Positions 32,377 through 40,601 of a stretch of 64,000 bases of DNA are shown here, piece by piece (the stretch's first letter is position 1; each line of letters begins with the position of its first letter). Below the pieces are notes generated by a model that was not told the origin of the DNA, did not search any database, and saw only the letters and a list, made by a program, of their open reading frames with translations. Both the position numbers and the translations under genes were made by a program. This DNA is from Plantibacter flavus. GTDB taxonomy: Bacteria > Actinomycetota > Actinomycetes > Actinomycetales > Microbacteriaceae. The stretch is taken from assembly GCF_002024505.1 (NCBI RefSeq), contig NZ_CP019402.1, positions 310,001 through 374,000 on the forward strand, given 5' to 3'.

Positions 32377-34272
32377 TCAGGAGTGCGTCGTCTGCCGTCC
32401 CATCACGCCGTCGAAGAACGCCGCGAGCTCCGCGGTGGCCGTGAGCGGGAGCACATGGGCGACGTACTGGTCCGGCCGCACGACGACGACGGCACCCGCT
32501 CGGTCGACGCCACGCTCGGCGAAGATGTCGACGTCGGGATGGCGGGCGTAGACCTTCTCGTAGTCGACGAGGCCGAAGGGGCCGACGCGCGGTAGGAACA
32601 CCGGCGGAACGGTGCCGAGGTCGATGTCGGTGTGGCGCTGTTGGTAGACAATCTTCACGTCGAACCAGTCGTCGGCCCGCACGCCGTCGGGCACCGCGCG
32701 GAGCGGTGACTCCGGTGCGTCCTGCAGCCAGGCGGCGAGCTCCGCCGATCGGCCCGACGCTGGCGAGGCGGCATCCGCGAAGACGTAGATCCGCCAGCGT
32801 CCGTCGGCCGTCGCGTGGTGTCCGAGATGGACGTGGTTCGCGTCCGCGACACGTGAGGTGAGGGCGGACTTGAACCGCTTGCCGATCGGGAAGCCGCCCG
32901 CGAGGTGCTGGTGGGTCGCCTCGCCGACGATCGCCGACGGGCTGTACTCCGTCATGAAGCCGGCCGGGAACTCCGCCGTCCGCACGTAGAAGTCGGCGAG
33001 CTCGGAGGGGTCCTCGAACTCCTCCGGCCGCTTGGCCATGAGGCTCGACCACTCGCGGTCGAAGTCGATGAGCTCCCGGGCCACGACCTGACGCTCGGCC
33101 GAATACGTCGCCAGCAGGCTCTCCGGGCTCCGACCCTCGAGCACGTGGCCGAGCTTCCACGCCAGGTTGAAGCCGTCCTGCATCGACACGTTCATCCCCT
33201 GCCCGGCCTTCGCGCTGTGGGTGTGGCAGGCGTCGCCGGTGATGAAGACACGCGGTGTGCGCGAGCCGAGTTCGTCGATCGGGACGTCGTCGAAGCGGTC
33301 CGTCAGGCGATGGCCGACCTCGTAGACGCTGTGCCAGGCGACGTGTTTCACGTCGAGCCGGTAGGGGCTCAGGATGGTGTTCGCGTGGTCGATGATTTGC
33401 TCGATCGAGGTCGACCGCACGGCTTCGCTTCCGCCGGACGGCACCTCGCCGAGATCGACGTACATGCGGAACAGGTGCCCGCCTTCGCGGGGGATGAGCA
33501 GGATGCTGCCGCCGGAACCCGACTGGATGGCGCACTTCGTCCGGATGTCGGGGAAATCGGTGACGGCGAGGGCGTCCATGACGCCCCACGCGTGGTTCGC
33601 CTGGTCACCGGCCAAGGTGCACCCGATCGCCTGGCGGACGGCACTCCGGGCGCCGTCGGCTCCGATGACGTACTTCGTGCGGACGGTCCTGGTCGCGCCG
33701 GAGGACTCGTCGCTCGTGTCCAGCAGCGTGACCGCGACGGGGTACTCCGCATCGTCGTCGATCTCGAGTCCCTGGAACGCCCACCCGTAGTCGGGGCGCA
33801 TCCGGGTCGGGGCGTTCGCCATGTACTCGGCGAAGTAGTCGAGCACGCGGGCCTGGTTCACGATGAGGTGCGGGTACTCGCTGACGCCGGTGGTGTCGTC
33901 GAGTGGTCGGGCGCCGCGGACGATCCGACCCGGGTCCTCGGCGTCGGGCTGCCAGAACGCCATCTCGGTGATGCGATAGGCCTCGGCGGTGATGCGCTCG
34001 GCGAAGCCGAAGGCGTCGAAGGTCTCGACGCTGCGCGCCTGGATGCCGTCCGCCTGGCCGATGGCGAGGCGTCCCGGTCGGCGCTCGACGATACGCGTGA
34101 TGATGGAGGGGAATCGGGACAGTTGCGCGGCCGCGATCATGCCCGCCGGCCCGCTGCCCACGATGAGGACGTCGACCTCGTCCGGGAGCTCGTCGGGTCG
34201 ATCGACCCCGACGCCCGCTGCAGGCAGGACCCGCGGATCACCGGAGACATAGCCGTGGTGGTGGAACTGCAT
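32377..34272 (-). CDS. FAD-dependent monooxygenase, phenol hydroxylase/MobA type
   Basis: A 631-residue class A flavoprotein hydroxylase. FAD motif VDVLIVGSGPAGMIAAAQLS near residue 34; DG motif YVIGADGARSAVRQAIG; GD motif VFITGDACHTHSAKAGQGMN near residue 345. The C-terminal 190 residues (from about FPIGKRFKSA) form the thioredoxin-like domain of phenol 2-monooxygenase and 3-hydroxybenzoate 4-monooxygenase. ATG 34270-34272 with GAGGAA upstream. A 29-bp palindrome lies 28 bp upstream. No ring-cleavage gene adjoins it, so the substrate and pathway are open. Confidence 0.88.
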   Translation of the reverse strand: MQFHHHGYVSGDPRVLPAAGVGVDRPDELPDEVDVLIVGSGPAGMIAAAQLSRFPSIITRIVERRPGRLAIGQADGIQARSVETFDAFGFAERITAEAYRITEMAFWQPDAEDPGRIVRGARPLDDTTGVSEYPHLIVNQARVLDYFAEYMANAPTRMRPDYGWAFQGLEIDDDAEYPVAVTLLDTSDESSGATRTVRTKYVIGADGARSAVRQAIGCTLAGDQANHAWGVMDALAVTDFPDIRTKCAIQSGSGGSILLIPREGGHLFRMYVDLGEVPSGGSEAVRSTSIEQIIDHANTILSPYRLDVKHVAWHSVYEVGHRLTDRFDDVPIDELGSRTPRVFITGDACHTHSAKAGQGMNVSMQDGFNLAWKLGHVLEGRSPESLLATYSAERQVVARELIDFDREWSSLMAKRPEEFEDPSELADFYVRTAEFPAGFMTEYSPSAIVGEATHQHLAGGFPIGKRFKSALTSRVADANHVHLGHHATADGRWRIYVFADAASPASGRSAELAAWLQDAPESPLRAVPDGVRADDWFDVKIVYQQRHTDIDLGTVPPVFLPRVGPFGLVDYEKVYARHPDVDIFAERGVDRAGAVVVVRPDQYVAHVLPLTATAELAAFFDGVMGRQTTHS

Positions 34273-34299
34273 CGATTCCTCACTTCATCGTCAAGAATT

Positions 34300-34328
34300 C
34301 GATAATGGAACAGGCTGTTCGCTTATCG
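34300..34328. promoter_or_regulatory. 29-bp near-perfect palindrome upstream of the monooxygenase
   Basis: Arms CGATAA (34300-34305) and TTATCG (34323-34328) enclose a perfect inner palindrome, GAACAGGCTGTTC at 34308-34320. Twelve of fourteen base pairs agree. It sits in the promoter of the monooxygenase. Confidence 0.68.
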
Positions 34329-34344
34329 CACGGCAGACACTACC

Positions 34345-34383
34345 CTGCACCGGCGCACGGTGGAAGACCGTTCGCCGGTGCAG
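34345..34383 (-). terminator. Strong hairpin terminator after the lipoprotein gene
   Basis: CTGCACCGGCG (34345-34355) pairs perfectly with CGCCGGTGCAG (34373-34383), and ACGG/CCGT extend the stem inside. It lies 22 bp past the lipoprotein stop on the minus strand, separating that operon from the monooxygenase promoter. Confidence 0.72.
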
Positions 34384-34405
34384 GTGCAGCTCGAGTCGCG
34401 GGAGC

Positions 34406-34939
34406 TCAGTCCTTCGTCGTCCAGGTGCCGAGGTCCTTGACCTCGATGACCGTGGGCAGGGCGTCCTCGTCGCCGAGGAAGGCTTGGCAGGCGACGAGCG
34501 GGGCGTCGGGGGACACCCCCGCCGTGGCATTACCGTCCGGGGTGCAGTCGAACTGGCCCACGACCTGGATCGGCTGGTAGGTGCCCGTGCCCCTGAGCTT
34601 CCACTCGTCCGTCGTCGGCACCGGGAGGGCGGATCGGTCGGCGTCCTTGATGTCGCCGTCCGTCAGCGTGACCGAATAGGTGACGAAGTACGGAGTCTTC
34701 CCCTCGTCCGACGGGCTCGACTGGACACCCATGTCGGCGAGGTCGCTGAGCTTCCCCTCCCGGACGTCGTCGATGGCGAACGACATCTCGACGCCGGTCC
34801 CGACCTCGACCGCCACGCCCGTGCCGAGCGCCAGGGCGTCGTCGGGTGCCTGCTGCGGACTCGAGCAGCCCGTCAGGGCGATCCCGACGGTTGCGGAGAC
34901 GAGTGCGGCGAGTGCGAGGGTGCGGTTCTTCCGGATCAT
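34406..34939 (-). CDS. Secreted lipoprotein of unknown function
   Basis: A 177-residue protein with a lipoprotein signal: MIRKNRTLALAALVSATVGI then ALTGCSS, with the lipobox Cys at residue 25. The mature part is acidic, with EVGTGVEMSFAIDDVREGKL and a later FDCTPDGNATAGVSPDAPLV, ACQAFLG; two cysteines could form a disulfide. ATG 34937-34939 is one base past the stop of the pentapeptide-repeat gene, so the two are co-translated. I do not recognise the domain; it may be a surface-exposed beta-sandwich protein. Confidence 0.8.
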   Translation of the reverse strand: MIRKNRTLALAALVSATVGIALTGCSSPQQAPDDALALGTGVAVEVGTGVEMSFAIDDVREGKLSDLADMGVQSSPSDEGKTPYFVTYSVTLTDGDIKDADRSALPVPTTDEWKLRGTGTYQPIQVVGQFDCTPDGNATAGVSPDAPLVACQAFLGDEDALPTVIEVKDLGTWTTKD

Positions 34940-34940
34940 G

Positions 34941-35864
34941 TCATCGACGGTATCGGGGATGGGTGCTCGAGGCCCACGGGGACAACTCCCCATCCGTCGG
35001 GAAGGCGGGCAAGGGGCCAGTCCAGTGACCCGGTCGGTCGAGGGTGGTGGGGAGCAGAGCCACTTCGTCACCTCGGGCCGCGTTGAGCTGCATCTGGGTG
35101 AGGAACAGGGCGTCCGAGAGGTCGGCCCCGTCGAGTCGTGCACCGCGGAGATCGGCACCGAGCAGGTCCACGCCCGCCAGGTCCGCTCCGCGGAGGTCTG
35201 CGCCGATCAGGACCGCACCGCGCAGGTCGGCTCCGCACAGTCGACGAGCGCGCAGGTCGCGGCCGGCGAGGTCCGCCGAGGAGCGGAGGTCGTCGTCCGG
35301 TGCGGTGTCGGCCAGGTACCCTCCCCGCGCCTCCTCGCTGACGTCGATCAGCAGGTGCCGGACCTCGGCGCGGAGGGAATCGACGTCGCAGGCGAGCACC
35401 TCGGAGGTGCCACCGTCGAGCGTCCGCTGGATCCCGGTACGGAGCCGGCTGATGTGCGCCATCAGGTCTGACGCGGTCGTCCGCTCGGCGGCTCCGACGA
35501 GGTACCAGCGCATCTCCTGCAGCTGGCGCACCACGGAGAACGTGGCGAACATCTCGGCGCTCGTGTCGGGGCGTTCCCGCCAGCTCGTGCCGCCGAAGAG
35601 CTCCTGCGAGACGAGTTGGCCCGCGCCGAAGCAGTCGAAGACGGTGCACCCGCGGAATCCTCTCGGACGCAGGGATTCGTGGATGGTGCAGGAGAAGTCG
35701 TCCGCCAGATTGAGGCAGGGCGTTTCCGCTGGTTTGTCGATCGGGAAGTCGGTCGATCGTTGGAACCCGAAGGCGGTGCAGCAGAGCGCGAAGCAGTCAG
35801 CGCAGTTCGCGCGAAGCGCCGAGCGGCCGTCGGAGGGGGTGGAGGAAGCGTCGATGGACGTCAT
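34941..35864 (-). CDS. Pentapeptide-repeat protein with cysteine-rich N terminus
   Basis: A 307-residue protein. Residues 18-70 hold many cysteines ([50 protein letters not shown]), resembling the YkgJ-type cysteine cluster fold that could bind iron or zinc. About residues 195-260 are pentapeptide repeats of the A(D/N)LxG type, such as [20 protein letters not shown] and [20 protein letters not shown], which form a right-handed beta-helix. ATG 35862-35864. It is followed by the lipoprotein gene one base on. Function unknown; a metal-dependent scaffold or regulatory role is only a guess. Confidence 0.83.
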   Translation of the reverse strand: MTSIDASSTPSDGRSALRANCADCFALCCTAFGFQRSTDFPIDKPAETPCLNLADDFSCTIHESLRPRGFRGCTVFDCFGAGQLVSQELFGGTSWRERPDTSAEMFATFSVVRQLQEMRWYLVGAAERTTASDLMAHISRLRTGIQRTLDGGTSEVLACDVDSLRAEVRHLLIDVSEEARGGYLADTAPDDDLRSSADLAGRDLRARRLCGADLRGAVLIGADLRGADLAGVDLLGADLRGARLDGADLSDALFLTQMQLNAARGDEVALLPTTLDRPGHWTGPLPAFPTDGELSPWASSTHPRYRR

Positions 35865-36036
35865 GCGTGGGTGTTCTTTCCGGAGTGGTTTCGAGTGGAG
35901 GCCGGGGTGCAGGGGAACTCCGCAGGGAGCTCCCGTTCCGGGCGCACGAAATCACCGCCCCTCGTGGGAGGAGCGAACGGGTGTCGCTGAAAGGCCTCTG
36001 GGTCACAGAGCGGAAGAACGGTTCACTGTGTTCAGG

Positions 36037-36921
36037 CTACCCCGCCCGGTTGTGCACGTGCCAGGCTGCGACGCAGTCCTGCATCGGCAGGCCGACGGCG
36101 AGGTAGACGGTGCGATCGTGCGCGGACCGGGCGATCCGCTCACCCCGGAGCACCAGGCTGATCGGCGTGGTCGGTCGCTGCAGGATCGGCTCGACGAGCG
36201 CTGGGTCGTCGGCGTAGCGGGTCGCACCCGCCAGGGTCTCCTCGGGAAGCTCGCGTTTGCCGGGTTCGTCCATGCCGAGCACCGTGATGTGCTCGCAAGC
36301 CGCGAGCGCCGCGGCTTCGGCGACCGGCCGGCGTCCCCAGGTCGCGGTCATCGCCGAGGTAGCCGTCGTCAACGCCTGCTCGACCGTCGCCGTGACCGTC
36401 GAGCCCTCGCCCAGCTCGGCCCGCAGTGACTCGGCTCGGGCGGCATCCGGGTCGTGGATCCGGAATCCGACCGAGGGGCGTCGACGCTGCAGGGCTCGCG
36501 CGAAGGTCGCCCCTTGGACGCCGGCTCCGATGATCGCCACCGGTCCCGGTGTCGCGGCTGCGGTCAGGTGGTCGTGGACGTACGCGGCACTGAGCGCGGT
36601 TCGTTGTGCCGTGAGCCAGCCGCTGTCCATGATCGACAACAGGGCGCCGTCGGGCAGGCGGTGGAGCAGGATGGTCCCGTGCACGGCCTCGCGTGCGGTC
36701 GGGTTCTTCGCATGGACCTTCACCGTGTAGGCCGGGATGCCCTCGTGGCGACCGGGCACGAGGACCATGGCCGTGAGGTTGTCGTTGATCGGGACGCGGA
36801 TGCGTTGCGGCGCACCCTCGCCCGTGTACGAGCGGAGTGCTGCACCGAGTTCCTCGGTGAGCTGCTCGACGTCCACGGCGGCGCGGACCTGTTCCCGGTC
36901 CAGGACCTGCGGTGATGTCAT
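36037..36921 (-). CDS. Ornithine cyclodeaminase/mu-crystallin family enzyme
   Basis: A 294-residue protein: NDNLTAMVLVPGRHEGIPAY, TVKVHAKNPTAREAVHGTIL, and the substrate/NAD region SIMDSGWLTAQRTALSAAYV are typical of the OCD family, with the Rossmann motif VAIIGAGVQGATFARALQRR near residue 130. The family converts ornithine to proline or reduces imino acids and is NAD-dependent. ATG 36919-36921 gives the usual start; a very long frame to 37941 is a shadow of other genes. Single gene, divergent from the peptidase S51 gene. Confidence 0.82.
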   Translation of the reverse strand: MTSPQVLDREQVRAAVDVEQLTEELGAALRSYTGEGAPQRIRVPINDNLTAMVLVPGRHEGIPAYTVKVHAKNPTAREAVHGTILLHRLPDGALLSIMDSGWLTAQRTALSAAYVHDHLTAAATPGPVAIIGAGVQGATFARALQRRRPSVGFRIHDPDAARAESLRAELGEGSTVTATVEQALTTATSAMTATWGRRPVAEAAALAACEHITVLGMDEPGKRELPEETLAGATRYADDPALVEPILQRPTTPISLVLRGERIARSAHDRTVYLAVGLPMQDCVAAWHVHNRAG

Positions 36922-37029
36922 ACGTCCACTCCAGCACAGCCACGGGAGCCGGTCCAATCCCGCGCATTCGCGGTGATGGTGGTACAGGCCCGGAGCGGCC
37001 GTGTCGGCGGTATCTTCTAGCGTGTCTCC

Positions 37030-37662
37030 GTGAAGATCCTCCTGCTGTCCCGCCAACCGGGCGCCATGGCGCCGTTCCTCGCCGAGTCGACCGATGCGGC
37101 GGGTCGTCGGCTGCGACTCGGGTACGTCGACGACGCACAGGTGGCGTTCGCCGAGGCTCCCTTCGTCCGCGCCGAGCGCGAGTCGGTGGAGGCCCTCGGC
37201 CACGAGGTCGTCCGGGTCACCGTCCGCGAGACCGCGCCTGCCGACCTCGACCGCACGCTGGCGGACCTGGACGCGGTCTACGTCGCGAGTGGAAGCACCT
37301 TCGCCCTGCTCGAGGCGTTGCGGAGCTCCGGGAACGACACGGTGATCACGAGGCACGTGCGGGCGGGCCTGCCGTACATCGGTTCCAGCGCCGGATCGAT
37401 CATCGCCGGACCGGACGCCACCCCAGCCTCGCTCCTGGACGACCCTGCCGACGGCCCGACACTCACCGGCCTCGCCGGGCTCGCGCTGATCGACCGAACG
37501 GTGATCCCGCACGCCGACGGCCAGTTGCCGCCGTACCCGCCGGAGCTCATCAGCCGGACGCTGGAGCAGTACGCCGACGACTACCCGCTGGTCCCGCTCC
37601 GCGACGATCAGGCCCTGCTGATCGACGGCGCGACGGCGACGGTGATCCCGTCGAGTCCGTGA
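37030..37662 (+). CDS. Peptidase S51 (dipeptidase E-like) family protein
   Basis: A 210-residue protein of the S51/PepE fold: LGYVDDAQVAFAEAPFVRAE, the nucleophile elbow in GLPYIGSSAGSIIAGPDAT (serine of GSSAGS), AVYVASGSTFALLEAL and a histidine in RTVIPHADGQLPPYPP. The family cleaves Asp-X dipeptides or acts as cyanophycinase-like enzymes. GTG 37030. It ends four bases into a region that encodes a small following frame. Substrate is not certain. Confidence 0.82.
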   Translation: MKILLLSRQPGAMAPFLAESTDAAGRRLRLGYVDDAQVAFAEAPFVRAERESVEALGHEVVRVTVRETAPADLDRTLADLDAVYVASGSTFALLEALRSSGNDTVITRHVRAGLPYIGSSAGSIIAGPDATPASLLDDPADGPTLTGLAGLALIDRTVIPHADGQLPPYPPELISRTLEQYADDYPLVPLRDDQALLIDGATATVIPSSP

Positions 37663-37675
37663 GGCCGGCGAGCAC

Positions 37676-37834
37676 GTGCTGCGACGCCCCGCGTATCTGA
37701 CTGACGCCGAGTTCGAGCCGTTGCACGACCTGCTCGCGTCGCCGCCGGAGGTCGACGTCGTCCTGGACGTCTCCGGCTTCACGATCGACCGACAGCTCGA
37801 GGCGATCCGTGGCGTGTGGTCGGTGTCCCGCTGA
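37676..37834 (+). CDS. Possible 52-residue protein
   Basis: A GTG-started frame too short for normal gene calling: LRRPAYLTDAEFEPLHDLLA, SPPEVDVVLDVSGFTIDRQL, EAIRGVWSVSR. Nearly every codon ends in G or C (only tat, act, cgt, cga break this), as in real genes here. It starts 13 bases after the peptidase stop and ends 13 bp before the convergent PEP-mutase-like gene. No family recognised; it could be a genuine small protein or a remnant. Confidence 0.4.
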   Translation: MLRRPAYLTDAEFEPLHDLLASPPEVDVVLDVSGFTIDRQLEAIRGVWSVSR

Positions 37835-37847
37835 TCCCGCCGGGGGT

Positions 37848-38660
37848 TCAGTCCCGGATGAGCTGGTTCAGTGCGGCCCAGCCGAGCGTGGGCGGTGATG
37901 CGGGAGCCGCATCGGGCGTCTCGAGCATCGCCGTCGCCCACTGCTGCGCGAGGCTGTAGGCGGCTTCCGCGATCGACGAACCCGCGCTGATACGACTCGC
38001 TCCGGCTCTCGCGAGCTCGCTGATCGACAGTGTGCCCGGGCCGAAGGCGACGTTGAGCGGCAGGGTCGTCGCATCGGCGAGCCGCTCGATCGTGTCGGCT
38101 CGGAGGGCGCCGAGCACGAAGATCCCGCTCGCGCCGGCCCGTGCATACGAGGCGGCTCGCGTGACCGTCTCGTCGAACCAGCGGTCGCTTCCGATGTCGC
38201 CGAGTCGATGCGTGTCGATGCGGGCGTTGATGAAGAGCGGGACCCCCGCGTCGTCAGCGGCGGACCGCGCTGCCGCGATCCGTCGTTCCTGTTCCTCGAT
38301 CGGGCGCAGCGAGTCCTCGAGGTTCACCCCGGAGACGCCCGCGTCGATGCAGGAGGCGATCGTGCTGGCGACCTCGTCCGGTGTCTCCCCGTAGCCGCCC
38401 TCGATGTCCGCGGTGAGCGGGACGGACACAGACGATGCGATCCGTCGCACGGTGTCGAGTGCGACGTCGCGGGTCAGCTCGTTCCCGTCGCGGTGCCCGA
38501 GTGACCAGGCGACCCCGGCACTCGTCGTCGCGATGGCGCGGGCGCCGGACGCCAGGACGGCGCGGGCGGAGGCGACGTCCCAGGCGTTCGGCAGGATCAG
38601 CGGGTCTCCGGGGACGTGCATCGCCTGCAGGGCGAGCGCGCGTTCGAGCGGTGTGGTCAT
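37848..38660 (-). CDS. Isocitrate lyase/PEP mutase family enzyme
   Basis: A 270-residue TIM-barrel protein: PLILPNAWDVASARAVLASG, ARAIATTSAGVAWSLGH, VSVPLTADIEGGYGETPDEV (Mg2+-binding aspartate and the DxE pair), VSGVNLEDSL and GVPLFINARIDTH. This is the short PEP-mutase-like group that includes methylisocitrate-lyase-type and oxaloacetate-acting enzymes; the KKCGH loop of true isocitrate lyase is absent. ATG 38658-38660, shortened from a frame reaching 38783. Exact reaction unknown. Confidence 0.84.
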   Translation of the reverse strand: MTTPLERALALQAMHVPGDPLILPNAWDVASARAVLASGARAIATTSAGVAWSLGHRDGNELTRDVALDTVRRIASSVSVPLTADIEGGYGETPDEVASTIASCIDAGVSGVNLEDSLRPIEEQERRIAAARSAADDAGVPLFINARIDTHRLGDIGSDRWFDETVTRAASYARAGASGIFVLGALRADTIERLADATTLPLNVAFGPGTLSISELARAGASRISAGSSIAEAAYSLAQQWATAMLETPDAAPASPPTLGWAALNQLIRD

Positions 38661-38781
38661 CAGGCAAGTCCAGCACATCTCGCCTGGCCGTTCGACTGCG
38701 GCCGCCTGACAGACCGCGCCTCCCCGTCTGGTGCCGTTTCCCGCCGGCGACGCGGTGATATGCGTCGCGGTACCGTAGGGC

Positions 38782-39174
38782 ATGTCCCGGATCTTCGTGG
38801 TGTTCGGCTACGTGTACGCGGCGATCGCCGTCGTCACGGCGGTACTGATCGCGGCAGCGACCTGGTTTCTGGTGAAGGTGGACGCGTACCCAGGCGACAG
38901 CGGGCTGTGTCAGAACGCTCCGGCAGGTGCTCTGGTCGCGGAGAACCCGGCGCCGGCGTTGGAACTCTCCTGGTTTCCGTTCGGGTATCAGTGTGTGTAC
39001 CCGATGGTCGGAGGCGGCACGGTCGCGACGCCTCCGACGGACTGGTCGGCGACCCAGGGAATGGCTGTGGCGATCGCCTTCCTGGTGACGGGGCTGGTCG
39101 CAGCGATCGTTGCCGGGTCGATTCAGCGCCGGGGCGTTCGACCCGTTGGCATGGCACCCTGCCCGTATGGTTGA
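38782..39174 (+). CDS. Two-helix membrane protein
   Basis: A 130-residue protein with helices at residues 5-30 (FVVFGYVYAAIAVVTAVLIA) and 90-112 (GMAVAIAFLVTGLVAAIVAG), and an exposed middle with three cysteines (DSGLCQNAPAGALV, FPFGYQCVYPMVG). ATG 38782 with no strong ribosome site. It lies next to a second small membrane protein gene and may be co-transcribed. I do not recognise it. Confidence 0.62.
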   Translation: MSRIFVVFGYVYAAIAVVTAVLIAAATWFLVKVDAYPGDSGLCQNAPAGALVAENPAPALELSWFPFGYQCVYPMVGGGTVATPPTDWSATQGMAVAIAFLVTGLVAAIVAGSIQRRGVRPVGMAPCPYG

Positions 39175-39217
39175 CCCGTCCGCAGGTGCGCGGTCCGTCG
39201 TCCCCTAGGAGGTAGCC

Positions 39218-39634
39218 GTGCGTGTCTTCGGAGTCTTTGCCCTCGTGCTCGCCGCCGTCGGCCTCGTGGTCGCCTCGCTGGTCGTGATCGGCAACCCGGA
39301 TCTGGCCGCTCCCGGTCCGCAACTCCTGCCGTACCAGGCGTACGACTCCTGGCGCTTCGTCCTCGGCCTCCTGCTCTGGGGTGCGGGTGTCTGGCTTGCG
39401 GTCGGCATCCTCGCGGTGTCGCGTCAGCCCGGTCTCGCCTGGCTCGTCCTGCTGGCGTTCATCCCACTGCTCGTGGTCGACCTGATCGGCGGCGGCCTGA
39501 TGCCGAGCTTCGTCCTGGCGCTCCTCGCGGTCGTCGTCCTCGGGCTCGTCGTCCCGGTGATCGTCGGGGTCGTCGGCGTCGCGATCGGCGGGGCTGTCCG
39601 GCGTCGGAAGCTGCGGACAGCACCGACGGCCTGA
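39218..39634 (+). CDS. Four-helix membrane protein
   Basis: A 138-residue protein with helices at about residues 3-25, 46-66, 70-93 and 95-125 (VFGVFALVLAAVGLVVASLV, FVLGLLLWGAGVWLAVGILA, LAWLVLLAFIPLLVVDLIGG, FVLALLAVVVLGLVVPVIVG). GTG 39218 follows TAGGAGG. The C terminus is basic (AVRRRKLRTAPTA), so cytoplasmic. Follows the previous small membrane gene by 43 bp. No family recognised. Confidence 0.65.
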   Translation: MRVFGVFALVLAAVGLVVASLVVIGNPDLAAPGPQLLPYQAYDSWRFVLGLLLWGAGVWLAVGILAVSRQPGLAWLVLLAFIPLLVVDLIGGGLMPSFVLALLAVVVLGLVVPVIVGVVGVAIGGAVRRRKLRTAPTA

Positions 39635-39655
39635 ACCGCTCGGCCGGCGCCTCCG

Positions 39656-40501
39656 CTACCGCGCACCCTCGAAGGTCTGGGTGCCGAGGACGGCGAGGAG
39701 CTTGAGCTTGCCTGCGGCCTCGGTATGCGGCGCGGCTGTGAGGACGAGCAGCGCCTGCGACTGGTCCTCGGTGAACAGGGCCTGACAGTCCAGCTCGATG
39801 GGGCCGATCTCTGGGTGGATGAGCACCTTGTGGTCCTCGAAGCGCCGCCCGACCTCGTGCGTCGCCCACAGTCGCCGGAACTCCTCACTGTGCCCGGAGA
39901 GTGCCTCGACGATCTCGCCCGCCGGTGACTGCGCCCCCAGGGAGCCGTAGGCCGCACGCAGCGACGCGACCTGCGCTCGGCTCTGCCTGTCCCGGTCCTC
40001 GGCGGGGTATCGCTCGCGCTCCTCGTGGTGCAGGAACCAGCGGTAGATCGCGCTGCGTTCCAGACCCCGGTACCGGCTCGCATCACCGAACAGCGCCCGG
40101 GCAGGATCGTTCTGGACGAGCGTCTCGCCGAGCGCCGACAGGATGAGCGCGGGTGCGTCGGTGAGTCGGTCGAGGACGCGCAGGAGTGCCGGCGCGACGT
40201 AGTCGGTCGCTGCGAGACGGGTCGGAGCGTTGTGCCCGGCGATCCGGTACAGGTAGTCGCGTTCCTCGGCACTCAGCCGGAGGGCGCGGGCGAGTGAACC
40301 CAGCATCTGGGTGCTCGGCTGTGGACCCCGCTGCTGCTCGAGCCGCGCGTAGTAGTCGGTCGACATCGCTGCGAGCTGCGCGACCTCCTCGCGTCGGAGC
40401 CCCGCCGTCCGTCGCCGGGATCCGCTGCTCAGACCGACGTCCGCGGGCTGCAACGTCGATCGGTGTCGGAGGAGGAAGTCGGCGAGCGCTTGGCGATCCA
40501 T
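39656..40501 (-). CDS. XRE family regulator with MmyB-like ligand domain
   Basis: A 281-residue regulator: the N-terminal HTH is SRRRTAGLRREEVAQLAAMS, TDYYARLEQQRGPQPSTQML, GSLARALRLSAEERDYLYRI, the well-known MmyB-type head. Residues 100-281 form the PAS-like ligand domain (DAPALILSALGETLVQNDPA, YRWFLHHEERERYPAEDRDR). The ATG at 40499-40501 gives the normal length. Divergent from the SDR gene at 40602 with palindromic sequence in between. Such regulators often control an adjacent SDR; lipid-type ligands are known for the family. Confidence 0.86.
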   Translation of the reverse strand: MDRQALADFLLRHRSTLQPADVGLSSGSRRRTAGLRREEVAQLAAMSTDYYARLEQQRGPQPSTQMLGSLARALRLSAEERDYLYRIAGHNAPTRLAATDYVAPALLRVLDRLTDAPALILSALGETLVQNDPARALFGDASRYRGLERSAIYRWFLHHEERERYPAEDRDRQSRAQVASLRAAYGSLGAQSPAGEIVEALSGHSEEFRRLWATHEVGRRFEDHKVLIHPEIGPIELDCQALFTEDQSQALLVLTAAPHTEAAGKLKLLAVLGTQTFEGAR

Positions 40502-40528
40502 CCCGCCAGTATCCGCCTCCGCGGCCAG

Positions 40529-40557
40529 GCGATCCAGGGATCGCGGATCCATGGATG
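40529..40557. promoter_or_regulatory. Palindromes between the XRE regulator and the SDR gene
   Basis: GCGATCCAGGGATCGC (40529-40544) is a perfect palindrome with a 4-bp centre, and ATCCATGGAT (40548-40557) is a second one. Both lie between the divergent genes, as expected for the XRE operator. Confidence 0.55.
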
Positions 40558-40601
40558 GCCGGACCCTGGTGCGGCCGTCGTCGCCGACGGAGACTCGATG
40601 C

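Noticed and set aside
36037..37941. A single 634-residue minus-strand frame
   Set aside because: Only the part from 36921 down reads as a protein (ornithine cyclodeaminase family). The upstream part is an arginine-rich shadow of the peptidase S51 gene.
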